Source: Pseudoxanthomonas sp. Root630 (lineage in GTDB: Bacteria; Pseudomonadota; Gammaproteobacteria; Xanthomonadales; Xanthomonadaceae). Taken from it: 64,000 nucleotides of DNA. Below are positions 1 to 9,833 of the stretch, one piece after another (within the stretch, counting starts at the first letter, position 1; each line of letters starts with the position of its first letter). The stretch is from assembly GCF_001427585.1 (NCBI RefSeq), contig NZ_LMGY01000001.1:63270-127269 (forward strand), given 5' to 3'. The notes beneath the pieces were generated by a model. It was given only the letters and a program-made list of their open reading frames with translations. It made no database searches and was not told where the DNA came from. A program made the position numbers and the translations under genes.

Positions 1-1658
1 TCCTGCACGTAGATCTTGCGCGCCTGGTCGCGCGAGAAGGCCAGGTCCAGGCGGTGCAGCTCGCCGTTGCGCAGCGCGTCCTGCCATTCGCTCTGGTAGA
101 AGAAGCCGTGGTTGAAGTGCGGGGCGCCGAAGAACAGCCAGTTGCGGCCGCGCGCACCGGTCTCCGCGCGTTCCTGCACGAAGCCGCGGAATGGCGCCAC
201 GCCGGTGCCCGGGCCGATCATCAGGATGTCCCGACTGCCGTCGGCGGGTACGCGGAAGCGCTCGTTGGCTTCGATGTACACCGGCACCTGGTCGCCTTCG
301 TCCAGCGCCGCCAGGAAACCGCTGGCCGCACCCCCATGCGCGTGGCCGAAGGCTTCGTAGCCCAGCACGTCCACGGTGAGGTGCGCTTCCTCGCCGACGC
401 GCTTGCGGCTGGAGGCGATCGAGTACAGGCGCGGCGCGAGCGGGCGCAGTGCGGCGACCAGCTCCTGCGCGCTCCAGCCCGCGGGCCAGCGGCGCAACAC
501 GTCGATCAGCTGGTGCGTATTGGACAGCTGCGCCAGCGCGGCGTTCTGCGCGGGTGCGAGCAGCGCGTTGAGTTCGTCCGCCTGCGCGTGCGCCGCATGC
601 GTGGCCAGGAACGGGCGCGACAGCCGGGTCAGCTCGCGGCGCGCGGCCAGCCACTCGCGCAGCGGCAGGGTATCGCCGCTTTCGCTGACGGTGGCGTTGC
701 CGTCCAGGCGCAGCGCATCGAGCACCGCATCCACGAGCGCCGAGGGGTTGCGGTGGCGAATGCCCAGCGCGTCGCCGGGTTCGTACTGCAGGCCGCTGCC
801 TTCCAGCGACAGTTCGACATGGCGCACGTCCTTGTCGGCGGCGCCGTGCTGGCCGAAGCGCGGACCCTTGAAGTCGCGGCCGCTGATCCGCTGGTTGAGC
901 AGCAGCTCGGCCGGGAACGGGTGCTCGTGCGACCACGCGGCGGCGTGACCCGGGCGCAGCGGGGTGACGGTCGCCAACGGGGTCGTGGCCGCCGCCGGTG
1001 CCTTCAGCAGGTCGCGGGCGTGGGCCAGGGCCTGCTCGCGCCACGGCGTGGCGACGGTGTCGATGTCGAGGTCGGCCAGGCCCGCGGCGAACAGCCGGCT
1101 GCCGCCGAGTTCGGCCAGGCGCGCATCCAGCCGCGACGCGATGCCGCAGAAGTCGGCATAGCTGGAGTCGCCCAGGCCGAGCACGGCGTACTTCAGTTCC
1201 GGCAGCTTCGGCGCACGCTTGCCGCGGAGGAACTCGACCAGGCCGATGCTGTCATCCGGCGGGTCGCCTTCGCCCTGGGTGCTGATGACGATATAGAGCA
1301 GGCGCTCGCTGGCCAGTTCGCGCTGCGGGTAGGCGTCGGCGCGCAACAGGCGGACCGACAGTCCGGCGGCTTCGGCCTGTTGGGACAGCGCCTCGGCGGC
1401 ACGGCGTGCGTTGCCGGTCTGGCTGCCGTAGACGATGGTCAGGCGCTGTGCGGCCTGCGCACCGGCGGCAGGGGAGATCGCTTTCGGCAACGCGGCGGGC
1501 GAGGCCTGCGGCGCCAGCTGGGCCTGCGCCAGGCCGGCGGCATAGCCGGAGATCCACCACAGGCTCGCGCCATCCAGGCCGGACACCGCCTGGGCCAGCA
1601 GCGCCCGCCGTTCCTCCGCGAGGGGGATGGGGGCGAGGACAGGCTGGGTGGCGGACAT
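1..1658 (-). CDS. cysJ: Sulfite reductase (NADPH) flavoprotein alpha subunit, 3' end cut by window edge
   Basis: CysJ passes electrons from NADPH through FAD and FMN to the CysI haemoprotein, which reduces sulfite to sulfide. About 552 codons are visible, read leftward from the ATG at 1656-1658. The order is an N-terminal helix, a flavodoxin domain opening with the FMN-loop motif VYGSQTGNA, then the FAD-binding domain with RLYSIASS and the NADP-binding region with GPGTGVAPFRGF and the LFFGAPH strand. The last roughly 50 residues lie outside the window. The gene is divergent from cysD, so the two arms of sulfate assimilation face away from a shared 202-bp spacer. The family call is secure. Confidence 0.95.
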   Translation of the reverse strand, partial: MSATQPVLAPIPLAEERRALLAQAVSGLDGASLWWISGYAAGLAQAQLAPQASPAALPKAISPAAGAQAAQRLTIVYGSQTGNARRAAEALSQQAEAAGLSVRLLRADAYPQRELASERLLYIVISTQGEGDPPDDSIGLVEFLRGKRAPKLPELKYAVLGLGDSSYADFCGIASRLDARLAELGGSRLFAAGLADLDIDTVATPWREQALAHARDLLKAPAAATTPLATVTPLRPGHAAAWSHEHPFPAELLLNQRISGRDFKGPRFGQHGAADKDVRHVELSLEGSGLQYEPGDALGIRHRNPSALVDAVLDALRLDGNATVSESGDTLPLREWLAARRELTRLSRPFLATHAAHAQADELNALLAPAQNAALAQLSNTHQLIDVLRRWPAGWSAQELVAALRPLAPRLYSIASSRKRVGEEAHLTVDVLGYEAFGHAHGGAASGFLAALDEGDQVPVYIEANERFRVPADGSRDILMIGPGTGVAPFRGFVQERAETGARGRNWLFFGAPHFNHGFFYQSEWQDALRNGELHRLDLAFSRDQARKIYVQ

Positions 1659-1860
1659 CGGCAGGGCCCACGGGCGCGACTGGGACGGTCGATGTTAGGA
1701 ACCCGTTCCCGCGGGCAGAAAGGACGCATGGTTATGGGCTTATGTCCCCCGCTTATTTCGCCGGCATCAGCCCGCGGCCGAATACTGGCGGCCCTCCCGG
1801 CCATACAGCGAAGCCCTGCTAGGCTAGCGCGTCCGGATTCCACCCCTGCCGCGCCCCTCG
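1659..1860. promoter_or_regulatory. Divergent cysJ / cysD control region
   Basis: This 202-bp spacer separates the start codons of two divergent sulfate-assimilation genes and must hold both promoters. The most AT-rich part is around 1725-1760, with two TTATG words about 10 bp apart (GGTTATGGGCTTATGTC). In other proteobacteria such genes are activated by the LysR-type regulator CysB, whose sites are AT-rich and poorly conserved, so a CysB site here is inferred from context only. No convincing -35/-10 pair was found on either strand. Confidence 0.4.
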
Positions 1861-2772
1861 ATGACCGCCGTAGACCGCCTGTCCCATCTCGACCGCCTGG
1901 AAGCGGAAAGCATCCACATCCTGAGGGAGGTCGCCGCCGAGTTCCGCAATCCGGTGTTGCTGTATTCGGTGGGCAAGGACAGCTCGGTGCTGCTGCACCT
2001 GCTGTTGAAGGCGTTCGCCCCGGCCCGGCCGCCGATCCCGCTGCTGCACGTGGACACGCGCTGGAAGTTCCGCGAGATGATCGCCTTCCGCGACCGGCGC
2101 GCCGCCGAGACCGGCGTGGACCTGCGCGTGCACATCAATCCGGACGGCATCGCCCGCGACATCGGCCCGATCACCCACGGCGCCACCGTCCACACCGACG
2201 TGATGAAGACCCAGGGCCTGAAGCAGGCGCTGGACCACTACCGCTTCGATGCGGCCATCGGCGGCGCCCGCCGCGACGAGGAGAAGTCGCGCGCCAAGGA
2301 GCGCGTGTTCTCGTTCCGCAACGACAAGCACCGCTGGGACCCGAAGAACCAGCGCCCGGAACTGTGGAACGTCTACAACGCGCGCATCAACACCGGCGAG
2401 AGCGTGCGGGTGTTCCCGCTGTCGAACTGGACCGAGCTGGACATCTGGCTCTACATCTACCGCGAGAACATCCCGGTGGTCCCGCTGTACTTCGCCGCCG
2501 AGCGGCCCGTCGTCGAACGCGACGGCGCGCTGCTGATGGTCGACGACGAACGCCTGCCGTTGCGCGACGGCGAAGTGCCGCAGCTGCGGCGCGTGCGCTT
2601 CCGCACGCTGGGCTGCTACCCGCTGACCGGTGCGATCGAATCCGAGGCCGACTCGCTGGAGAAGATCATCGCCGAGATGCTGGTCACCACCAGCTCCGAG
2701 CGCCAGGGCCGGGTGATCGACCACGATCCGGGTGCGTCGATGGAGAAGAAGAAGCTGGAGGGGTATTTCTGA
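1861..2772 (+). CDS. cysD: Sulfate adenylyltransferase subunit 2
   Basis: CysD is the catalytic subunit of the ATP sulfurylase heterodimer that makes adenosine 5'-phosphosulfate from ATP and sulfate, coupled to GTP hydrolysis by CysN. The 303-residue product has the usual family length. It shows the PP-loop motif [13 protein letters not shown] near residues 36-48, the [11 protein letters not shown] segment, [15 protein letters not shown] and the C-terminal [13 protein letters not shown] region. The ATG at 1861 gives the expected N-terminus. The partner gene cysNC starts 172 bp downstream after a pair of palindromes, an unusually long gap for this operon. Confidence 0.96.
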   Translation: MTAVDRLSHLDRLEAESIHILREVAAEFRNPVLLYSVGKDSSVLLHLLLKAFAPARPPIPLLHVDTRWKFREMIAFRDRRAAETGVDLRVHINPDGIARDIGPITHGATVHTDVMKTQGLKQALDHYRFDAAIGGARRDEEKSRAKERVFSFRNDKHRWDPKNQRPELWNVYNARINTGESVRVFPLSNWTELDIWLYIYRENIPVVPLYFAAERPVVERDGALLMVDDERLPLRDGEVPQLRRVRFRTLGCYPLTGAIESEADSLEKIIAEMLVTTSSERQGRVIDHDPGASMEKKKLEGYF

Positions 2773-2787
2773 TGATGACCCCCACGC

Positions 2788-2895
2788 CGTCATCCCAGCG
2801 TACGCTGGGATCCACTTCGATTTTCGCGAAGTCCCCGCCCGTCGACCGTATGCAAGGCAACATCAAGATGGATCCCGGCGTACGCCGGGATGGCG
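2788..2895. repeat. Inverted pair of REP-like palindromes between cysD and cysN
   Basis: Two 20-bp perfect palindromes, ATCCCAGCGTACGCTGGGAT (2792-2811) and ATCCCGGCGTACGCCGGGAT (2872-2891), are flanked by mirrored extensions: GTC before and CCAC after the first, GATGG before and GGCG after the second. The whole is therefore an inverted pair. This is the layout of REP/BIME-type elements, which are typically extragenic and form stable RNA hairpins. It lies inside a transcription unit, so it could cause partial polarity or stabilise the upstream message. There is no reading frame across it that resembles a protein. Confidence 0.8.
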
Positions 2896-2944
2896 AGCCG
2901 GAGTTCGATGCGTATGCCGTGAGGAAGGTCGAGGTGGCGGCAAC

Positions 2945-4819
2945 ATGAGCACCGACAGCGATATCGCCCGCTACCTCAAGCAGCACGAAGCCAAGCCGCT
3001 GCTGCGCTTCATCACCTGCGGCAGCGTGGACGACGGCAAGAGCACCCTGATCGGGCGCCTGCTGTACGACAGCAAGCGCTTGTTCGACGACCAGCTGGCC
3101 GCACTGGAGAAGGACAGCCGCAAGCACGGCACCCAGGGCGAGCGCATCGATTACGCATTGCTGCTGGACGGCCTGGCCGCCGAGCGCGAGCAGGGCATCA
3201 CCATCGACGTGGCCTACCGCTACTTCGACACCGACCAGCGCAAGTTCATCGTCGCCGACTGCCCCGGCCACGAGCAGTACACCCGCAACATGGCCACCGG
3301 CGCGTCCACCGCGGACCTGGCGGTGGTGCTGGTGGATGCGCGCAAGGGCCTGCTGACCCAGACGCACCGGCACAGCTACATCGTCTCGCTGCTCGGCATC
3401 CGCCACGTGGTGCTGGCGGTGAACAAGATGGACCTGGTCGGGTTCGACGAAGCGGTGTTCACGCGCATCGCCGCCGACTACCGTGCGCTGGCGCAGCGCC
3501 TGGGCATCGCCGAGGTCACCTGCATCCCGCTGTCGGCGCTGGAGGGCGACAACCTGTCGTCGCGTTCGTCGCGCACGCCCTGGTACGCCGGGCCCGCGCT
3601 GCTGGAGCATCTGGAAAAAGTGCAAGTGGAAGCGCAGGAAAGCGGCGACGGCCTGCGCCTGCCGGTGCAGTGGGTCAACCGCCCGCACCAGAACTTCCGT
3701 GGCTACGCCGGCACGATCGCGGCTGGGCAGGTGAAGCCTGGCGACGAAGTGGTGGTGCTGCCGTCCTCGCGCCGCACGCGCGTCGCCCAGGTGCTCGACG
3801 CCAACGGCGAGGTCGCGGCCGCGTCGGCCGGGCAGGCGGTCACGCTGACCCTGGCCGACGAGATCGACATCAGCCGCGGCGACGTGATCGCCGCCGCCGG
3901 CGATCCACCCGAAGTGGCGGACCAGTTCGCCGCCCACCTGCTGTGGATGTCGGATGCGCCGTTGCTGCCGGGCCGGCCCTACCTGCTGAAGATCGGCGCG
4001 CGCACCGTGTCGGCCACGGTCACCGAGATCAAGCACCGCATCGACGTGAACACCCAGGAGCACCTGGCCGCCAAGCGGCTGGAACTCAACGAAGTGGGCT
4101 ACTGCAACCTCAGCCTGGACGAGCCGATCGCCTTCGAACCCTATGTGCGCAACCGCGCGCTGGGCGGCTTCATCCTGATCGACCGCTACGACAACGCGAC
4201 CGCCGGTGCCGGCACGCTGGACTTCGCCCTGCGCCGTGCCGGCAACGTGCACTGGCAGCATGTCGACGTGGACAAGGCCGCGCGTGCGCGCCAGAAAGGC
4301 CAGGCGCCCAAGGTGCTCTGGTTCACCGGCCTGTCCGGCGCCGGCAAGTCGACCATCGCCAACCTGGTGGACAAGCGCCTGCATGCGCTGGGTTACCACA
4401 GCTTCCTGCTGGACGGCGACAACGTGCGCCACGGCTTGAACCGCGATCTCGGTTTCACCGACGAAGACCGTGTGGAGAACATCCGCCGTGTCGCCGAGGT
4501 GGCGAAGCTGATGACCGACGCCGGTCTGATCGTGCTGGTCAGCTTCATTTCGCCGTTCCGCGCCGAGCGCCGGATGGCGCGCGAGCGCTTCGGCGACGGG
4601 GAGTTCGTCGAGGTCTTCGTCGATGTACCGTTGTCCGTGGCCGAATCGCGCGACGTGAAGGGCCTGTACAAGAAGGCGCGTGCCGGCCTGATCCCCAACT
4701 TCACCGGCATCGATTCCCCGTACGAAGCACCGGAACATCCCGACCTGCACCTGGATGCCGGCGCCGCGGATCCGGAAGCGCTCGCGCTGCAGGTCCTGGC
4801 CCATCTCGGCCTTGACTGA
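2945..4819 (+). CDS. cysNC: Bifunctional sulfate adenylyltransferase subunit 1 / adenylylsulfate kinase
   Basis: A fusion of the GTPase subunit of ATP sulfurylase with APS kinase, so that APS made by CysD-CysN is phosphorylated to PAPS by the same polypeptide. From the ATG at 2945 the protein has 624 residues. CysN part: GTPase G1 loop GSVDDGKS at 26-33, DCPGH at 105-109, NKMD at 160-163, then elongation-factor-like beta-barrel domains. CysC part: Walker A GLSGAGKS at 462-469 and [16 protein letters not shown]. An open frame continues upstream to 2732, but that stretch crosses the palindromes and is not coding. The fusion is common in Xanthomonadales. Confidence 0.96.
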   Translation: MSTDSDIARYLKQHEAKPLLRFITCGSVDDGKSTLIGRLLYDSKRLFDDQLAALEKDSRKHGTQGERIDYALLLDGLAAEREQGITIDVAYRYFDTDQRKFIVADCPGHEQYTRNMATGASTADLAVVLVDARKGLLTQTHRHSYIVSLLGIRHVVLAVNKMDLVGFDEAVFTRIAADYRALAQRLGIAEVTCIPLSALEGDNLSSRSSRTPWYAGPALLEHLEKVQVEAQESGDGLRLPVQWVNRPHQNFRGYAGTIAAGQVKPGDEVVVLPSSRRTRVAQVLDANGEVAAASAGQAVTLTLADEIDISRGDVIAAAGDPPEVADQFAAHLLWMSDAPLLPGRPYLLKIGARTVSATVTEIKHRIDVNTQEHLAAKRLELNEVGYCNLSLDEPIAFEPYVRNRALGGFILIDRYDNATAGAGTLDFALRRAGNVHWQHVDVDKAARARQKGQAPKVLWFTGLSGAGKSTIANLVDKRLHALGYHSFLLDGDNVRHGLNRDLGFTDEDRVENIRRVAEVAKLMTDAGLIVLVSFISPFRAERRMARERFGDGEFVEVFVDVPLSVAESRDVKGLYKKARAGLIPNFTGIDSPYEAPEHPDLHLDAGAADPEALALQVLAHLGLD

Positions 4820-4971
4820 CGGGCGGTAGCCTGCAAGGGTCATTGGTCATGGTCGGGCGTGTCCACCGCGCGCCCTTCGGCGCGTTTCAGGCACGAACCG
4901 CCGCATCTACCGCAGCGTATGTCACGCAGGCTCGCTAAACTGCGTGGATAACGAAAATTACGGGATGATCC

Positions 4972-6069
4972 ATGCTCAGCCGATCCGGAACCCTCCGCCT
5001 TGCGGTCGTCCTGCCGCTCCTGCTGCTCGCCGCGTGCGGCGGCTCGGAGCCGCAGGCGAAGGCGAACGGCAACGCGGCCGAGCGACCGGTCCCGGTCACG
5101 ACGCGCGTCGTCCAGCTGTCCGCATGGAACGACACGCTGCAGGCGCTCGGCACGGCCAAGGCGCGTGAGTCGGTGACGCTGACCGCGAAAGTCAGCGAGA
5201 TCGTCCAGGACGTGCATTTCGAAAGCGGCCAGCAGGTCGCCGCGGGCCAGACGCTGGTCACCCTGAAGGGCGACGCCGCGCATGCTGCGCTGGTCCAGGC
5301 CGAAGCGACTTACGCGGAAGCGGACCGCCTGTACCGCCGCCAGAAGGAGCTGGCGGACCAGCAGCTGATCGCGCGCTCGCAACTCGACACCCAACTGGTC
5401 CTGCGTGATGTCGCCGCCGCGCGCGTGCGCCAGGCGCGCGCCGACATCGGCGACCGCAGCGTGCGTGCGCCGTTCGCCGGCGTGCTCGGCATCCGCCAGG
5501 TCAGCCCCGGTTCGCTGATCACCGCGAACAGCTCCATCGCCACGCTGGACGACGTCTCGCGCATGTACGTGGACTTCCAGGTGCCGGAAGCCGCGCTGGC
5601 GACCGTCGGTGTCGGCAATGCCGTCACCGCGGGCGCGACCGCATTCCCGGGCGAGACGTTCGAAGGCAAGGTCGAGACCGTCGATGCGCGCATCGATCCC
5701 ACCACGCGCGCGGTGACCGTGCGCGCCGTGTTCCCCAACGACGACCGCAAGCTGCGGCCCGGCATGCTGCTCGACGTGCGCCTGTTCCGTCCGGAGCGGC
5801 AGGCGCTGGTGATCCCGGAGATCGCCGTGGTGCAGGTGGGGCGTGATTCGTTCGTGTACCGGGTGAAGGCCGACGGCAGCGTCGAGCAGGCGCCGGTCGC
5901 GGCGGGCGTGCGCCGCGATGGGCAGGTCGAGATCGTGAAGGGCGTGGCCGCGGGCGACCGTATCGTCATCGACGGCACCGGCAAGCTGCGCCCCGGCGTG
6001 AAGGTGGTGGATGCCGCGCCGGCCGCGCCGCCGAAGCAGGACGCGCCCGCCGCCGCCGGCAAGGGCTGA
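4972..6069 (+). CDS. RND efflux membrane-fusion (periplasmic adaptor) lipoprotein
   Basis: Adaptor subunit that links an inner-membrane RND pump to an outer-membrane channel. The 365-residue product begins with a hydrophobic leader ending in a lipobox, LAAC, with the lipidated cysteine at residue 22, so it is predicted to be anchored in the membrane by lipid. It then shows a biotinyl-lipoyl-like segment (HFESGQQVAAGQTLVTLKGD), a coiled-coil hairpin (YAEADRLYRRQKEL...) and the closing barrel (VRAPFAGVLGIRQVSPG). It stops 5 bp before the RND permease start, so the two are co-transcribed. Substrates cannot be read from sequence, and no outer-membrane factor gene is present here. Confidence 0.93.
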   Translation: MLSRSGTLRLAVVLPLLLLAACGGSEPQAKANGNAAERPVPVTTRVVQLSAWNDTLQALGTAKARESVTLTAKVSEIVQDVHFESGQQVAAGQTLVTLKGDAAHAALVQAEATYAEADRLYRRQKELADQQLIARSQLDTQLVLRDVAAARVRQARADIGDRSVRAPFAGVLGIRQVSPGSLITANSSIATLDDVSRMYVDFQVPEAALATVGVGNAVTAGATAFPGETFEGKVETVDARIDPTTRAVTVRAVFPNDDRKLRPGMLLDVRLFRPERQALVIPEIAVVQVGRDSFVYRVKADGSVEQAPVAAGVRRDGQVEIVKGVAAGDRIVIDGTGKLRPGVKVVDAAPAAPPKQDAPAAAGKG

Positions 6070-6074
6070 GCGCC

Positions 6075-9000
6075 ATGAAGCTCTCCGATCTGTCGATCAA
6101 GCGCCCCGTCTTCGCGGTGGTGGTCAGCCTGCTGCTGGTGGTGTTGGGCGTGATGTCGTTCCTGCGCCTGACCCTGCGCGAACTGCCGAACATCGATCCG
6201 CCGATCGTGTCGGTGGAAGTGAACTACCCGGGCGCGTCGGCCGCCGTGGTGGAGACGCGCATCACCCAGATCCTCGAGGACGGCCTGTCCGGCATCGAGG
6301 GCATCAAGACCATCCAGTCGAGCAGCCGCAACGGCCGCGCCGACGTCACCATCGAGTTCAACCTCAGCCGCGACATCGAGGCCGCCGCGAACGACGTGCG
6401 CGACCGCGTCAGCCGGGTGATGAACCGCCTGCCGGAAGAAGCCGATCCGCCGCAGATCTCGAAGGTCGAAGCCGACGCGGACGTCATCATCTGGCTGAAC
6501 ATGCGCTCCACCGTGATGGACACGATGGAGCTGACCGACTACGCCGACCGCTACGTGCTGGACCGCCTGTCCGCGCTCGACGGCGTGGCCCGCGTGCAGC
6601 TGGGCGGCGGCCAGCGCTACGCGATGCGCATCTGGCTGGACCGAGAGGCGATGGCCGCGCGCGGCGTGACCACCAGCGATGTCGAGACGGCGTTGCGCGC
6701 GCAGAACGTCGAGCTGCCGGCCGGCCGCATCGAATCGCAGACGCGCGACTTCACCCTGCGCGTCGAGCGCGGCTACCAGCGGCCCGAACAGTTCGCGCAG
6801 TTGCCGCTGCGCAAGGGCGCGGACGGCTATGTCGTACGCCTGGGCGACGTGGCGCAGGTGGAGCTGGGTGCGGAAGAGCGCCGCTCCTACCTGCGCAGCA
6901 ATGCCGTGCCGAACGTCGGCCTGGGCATCGTGCGCACCTCGACCGCCAATGCGCTGGACGTGGCCCGTGCCGCACGCGCCGAGGCCGAAGTGATCCAGCA
7001 GACGCTGCCCGAAGGCACCGACATCTTCGTCGCCTTCGACAGCACCACCTTCATCGAAGCCTCCATCGAGCGCGTGTACTGGACGCTGGCCGAGGCGATG
7101 GTGCTGGTGTTCCTGGTGATCTGGTTGTTCCTCGGCAGCCTGCGGGCGGCGCTGATCCCGGCGGTGACCGTGCCGGTGTGCCTGATCTCGGCGTTCATCG
7201 CGCTGTACGCGTTCGGCTTCTCGATCAACCTGCTGACCCTGCTCGCGCTGGTGCTCTGCATCGGCCTGGTGGTGGACGATGCCATCGTGGTGCTGGAGAA
7301 CGTGCAGCGTCGCGCCGACCTGGGCGAGCCGGCGCTGGTCGCCGCGCGCCGCGGCACCACGCAGGTCGCGTTCGCGGTGATCGCGACCACCGCGGTGCTG
7401 GTGGCGGTGTTCCTGCCGGTGGGTTTCATGGAAGGCAACACCGGTCGCCTGTTCCGCGAACTGTCGGTCGCGCTGGCGGCGGCGGTGGCGATTTCCGCCT
7501 TCGTCGCGCTGACGCTGACGCCGATGATGTCGTCCAAGCTGGTGAAGCCGCACACCGAGCCGCGCGGATTGAATGCCTGGACCAACCGCACGCTCAACCG
7601 CGTCAGCACCGGCTACGGCCATCACGTCGAACGACTGGTGTCGCTGAGCGGCAAGCGCATCCTCGGGTTGGTGCTGCTGGCGATGGCGCTCTGTGGCGTG
7701 GCGATCGTCGTGCTCGGCCTGCGCGTGCCCAGCGAGCTGGCGCCCGCGGAGGACCGCGGCCGCTTCTTCGTGATGGTGGACGGACCGGAAGGCGCCGGCT
7801 TCGACTACATGGTCAACCAGATGCAGCAGGTGGAGCGCATCGTGATGGGGCAGGTCGGCGGCGACAAGCCGATTGAGCGCGCCAATTCGCGCGTGCCGCG
7901 TGGCTTCGGCGGCAGCGACGACATGCATACCGGGCAGGTGATCGTGTTCCTGCAGGACTGGCACGAGCGCAAGGCCACCACCGACGACGTCGTCAACGGC
8001 CTGCGTGCCGAACTTTCCAAACTTCCCGGCGTGCAGGCGCGCGCCAACGTGGCCGGCGGCCTGGTCGGCAGTCGCGGCCAGCGCTACCAGCTGGTGCTGG
8101 GCGGCCCCGACTATGCCGAACTGGCGCAGTGGCGCGACCGCATCCTGCAGCGGATGGAATCCAACCCGGGCATCCAGGACCCGGATTCGGACTACAAGGA
8201 AACGCGTCCGCAGATGCGCGTGAACATCGACCGCGACCGCGCCGCCGACCTGGGCGTGTCGGTGCAGGAGATCGGCCGCACGCTGGAAACGATGATGGGT
8301 TCGCGCCAGGTGACCACGTACGTGGACAACGGCGAGGAATACGACGTCATGCTGCAGGCGGGTCGCGAGAAGCGCGCCAACACCGAAGACCTGGCGCAGA
8401 CCTACGTGCGTGGCAGCGATGGCGCCCTGATTCCGCTGTCGAACCTGGTGACGCTCACCGAGATCGCCGAGCCGGGCACGTTCAACCGCTTCAACCGCCT
8501 GCGCGCCATCACCATCAGCGCCGGCCTCGCGCCGGGCTACACGATGGGCGAGGCGCTGGAATGGACGCGGCAGGCCGTATCGGAAGAACTGCCGGACTAC
8601 GCCCAGATCGACTGGAAGGGCGAGTCGCGCGAGTACCAGGAAGCCGGCGGTGCGATCCTGCTGACGTTCACGCTGGCGCTGCTGATCGTCTACCTGGTGC
8701 TGGCCGCGCAGTTCGAGAGCTTCGTCCATCCGCTGGTCATCATGCTGACGGTGCCGCTGGCGGTGCTGGGTGCGCTGATCGGCTTGTGGGTGACGGGCGG
8801 CACGCTGAACCTCTTCAGCCAGATCGGCATCGTGATGCTGATCGGCCTGGCGGCGAAGAACGGCATCCTGATCGTGGAATTCGCGAACCAGCTGCGCGAC
8901 GACGGCGCCAGCGTGGCGCAGGCCATCGCCGAATCCGCGCGCGTGCGCCTGCGCCCGATCCTGATGACGTCGGTGGCCACCGTCGTCGGTGCGGTGCCAT

Positions 9001-9209
9001 TGGTGCTCGCCGGCGGCCCGGGTTCGGCCAGCCGCGCCACCATCGGCATCGTGGTGATCTTCGGCGTGACGTTCTCCACGCTGCTGTCGCTGTACGTGGT
9101 GCCGGCGTTCTACGCGTTGCTCGCGCCGTTCACGCGCTCGCCCGAAGCCGTGGCGCACGAATTGAGCAAGCTGGAAGCCGAAACGCCTTCCGTCGGCGGC
9201 CATGGCTGA
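6075..9209 (+). CDS. RND (HAE-1 type) efflux transporter permease
   Basis: Proton-driven inner-membrane pump of the AcrB/MexB superfamily; 1044 residues is the normal length. It starts with the typical cytoplasmic and first transmembrane segment (SIKRPVFAVVVSLLLVVLG). It carries the TM4 motif GLVVDDAIVVLENVQ with the adjacent proton-relay aspartates at 401-402, and the second-half helices GLAAKNGILIVEFANQ. Two large periplasmic loops lie between TM1-TM2 and TM7-TM8. It overlaps the following acetyltransferase gene by 8 bases (ATGGCTGA). Likely exports hydrophobic or amphiphilic compounds; the specific substrate is unknown. Confidence 0.95.
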   Translation: MKLSDLSIKRPVFAVVVSLLLVVLGVMSFLRLTLRELPNIDPPIVSVEVNYPGASAAVVETRITQILEDGLSGIEGIKTIQSSSRNGRADVTIEFNLSRDIEAAANDVRDRVSRVMNRLPEEADPPQISKVEADADVIIWLNMRSTVMDTMELTDYADRYVLDRLSALDGVARVQLGGGQRYAMRIWLDREAMAARGVTTSDVETALRAQNVELPAGRIESQTRDFTLRVERGYQRPEQFAQLPLRKGADGYVVRLGDVAQVELGAEERRSYLRSNAVPNVGLGIVRTSTANALDVARAARAEAEVIQQTLPEGTDIFVAFDSTTFIEASIERVYWTLAEAMVLVFLVIWLFLGSLRAALIPAVTVPVCLISAFIALYAFGFSINLLTLLALVLCIGLVVDDAIVVLENVQRRADLGEPALVAARRGTTQVAFAVIATTAVLVAVFLPVGFMEGNTGRLFRELSVALAAAVAISAFVALTLTPMMSSKLVKPHTEPRGLNAWTNRTLNRVSTGYGHHVERLVSLSGKRILGLVLLAMALCGVAIVVLGLRVPSELAPAEDRGRFFVMVDGPEGAGFDYMVNQMQQVERIVMGQVGGDKPIERANSRVPRGFGGSDDMHTGQVIVFLQDWHERKATTDDVVNGLRAELSKLPGVQARANVAGGLVGSRGQRYQLVLGGPDYAELAQWRDRILQRMESNPGIQDPDSDYKETRPQMRVNIDRDRAADLGVSVQEIGRTLETMMGSRQVTTYVDNGEEYDVMLQAGREKRANTEDLAQTYVRGSDGALIPLSNLVTLTEIAEPGTFNRFNRLRAITISAGLAPGYTMGEALEWTRQAVSEELPDYAQIDWKGESREYQEAGGAILLTFTLALLIVYLVLAAQFESFVHPLVIMLTVPLAVLGALIGLWVTGGTLNLFSQIGIVMLIGLAAKNGILIVEFANQLRDDGASVAQAIAESARVRLRPILMTSVATVVGAVPLVLAGGPGSASRATIGIVVIFGVTFSTLLSLYVVPAFYALLAPFTRSPEAVAHELSKLEAETPSVGGHG

Positions 9210-9753
9210 CCCAGGCGCACGCCCGTTCGACGGCGTGCGCATCGAAGGCGAAGGATTCCGGCTGCGTGCATGGCGGCAGGACGATCTCGACGCCCTGCTG
9301 CGACATGCCGACGATCCGCAGGTCCCGCGTGGCCTGAGCGAGCGCTTTCCCCATCCCTATACGCGTGCCGACGGCGAAGCCTTCCTGGCTGGCCGCGTGG
9401 TGGATCTCCGCCATCCGGTGTTCGCCATCGAGATCGATGGCGAGGCCTGCGGCGGCATCGCCGTGCGTCCGCAGGCGGGCGAACGGGCCCATGGCGCCGA
9501 ACTCGGCTACTGGCTCGGTCGCGCGCACTGGGGGCAGGGCCACATGACGCGCGTGGTCGCCGCATACGTGGCGTGGGTCGTGCCTGCGCTGGCGCTGCGC
9601 CGGATCGAGGCCAACGTGCTGGATACCAACCCGGGCTCCGCGCGGGTGCTGGAAAAGAATGGCTTCGCCGAGGAAGGCATCCGGCGCGCTGCCGTCCTGA
9701 AGCCCGATGGATTGCACGACCTGAGGCTGTTCGGGCGGCTGTTCGGCGCCTAG
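9202..9753 (+). CDS. GNAT family N-acetyltransferase (RimJ/RimL-like)
   Basis: A 183-residue acetyl-CoA-dependent acetyltransferase of the RimJ/RimL/aminoglycoside type. The order is the N-terminal RLRAWRQDDLDALLRHADDP segment, the central strand ELGYWLGRAHWGQGHMTRV (pyrophosphate-binding region) and ANVLDTNPGSARVLEKNGF, which is the usual C-terminal substrate and CoA segment. The start overlaps the RND permease stop, so translation is coupled to the pump. That suggests co-expression, though a shared function (for example drug acetylation plus export) is only a guess. Confidence 0.85.
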   Translation: MADPGARPFDGVRIEGEGFRLRAWRQDDLDALLRHADDPQVPRGLSERFPHPYTRADGEAFLAGRVVDLRHPVFAIEIDGEACGGIAVRPQAGERAHGAELGYWLGRAHWGQGHMTRVVAAYVAWVVPALALRRIEANVLDTNPGSARVLEKNGFAEEGIRRAAVLKPDGLHDLRLFGRLFGA

Positions 9754-9833
9754 CGGGCGGATAACGCTTCGCAGGCCGGTGCGATCATGGAAGAATCCCC
9801 GCATGAATACAGCATCGATCAGGCGGGCATGAC

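Noticed and set aside
54..2948. A 964-codon open frame on the plus strand over cysJ and cysD
   Set aside because: It runs antisense to cysJ and out of frame through cysD, and has the Arg/Ala/Gly-rich composition of a GC-rich shadow frame. cysJ and cysD carry full family motifs.
4943..4951. CGTGGATAA, one mismatch from a DnaA box, upstream of the RND operon
   Set aside because: A single degenerate match expected by chance in 64 kb.
5310..9242. A 1310-codon minus-strand frame opposite the RND genes
   Set aside because: Composition rich in His, Arg and Gln, with no recognisable domain. It mirrors the real genes' codon bias at third positions.
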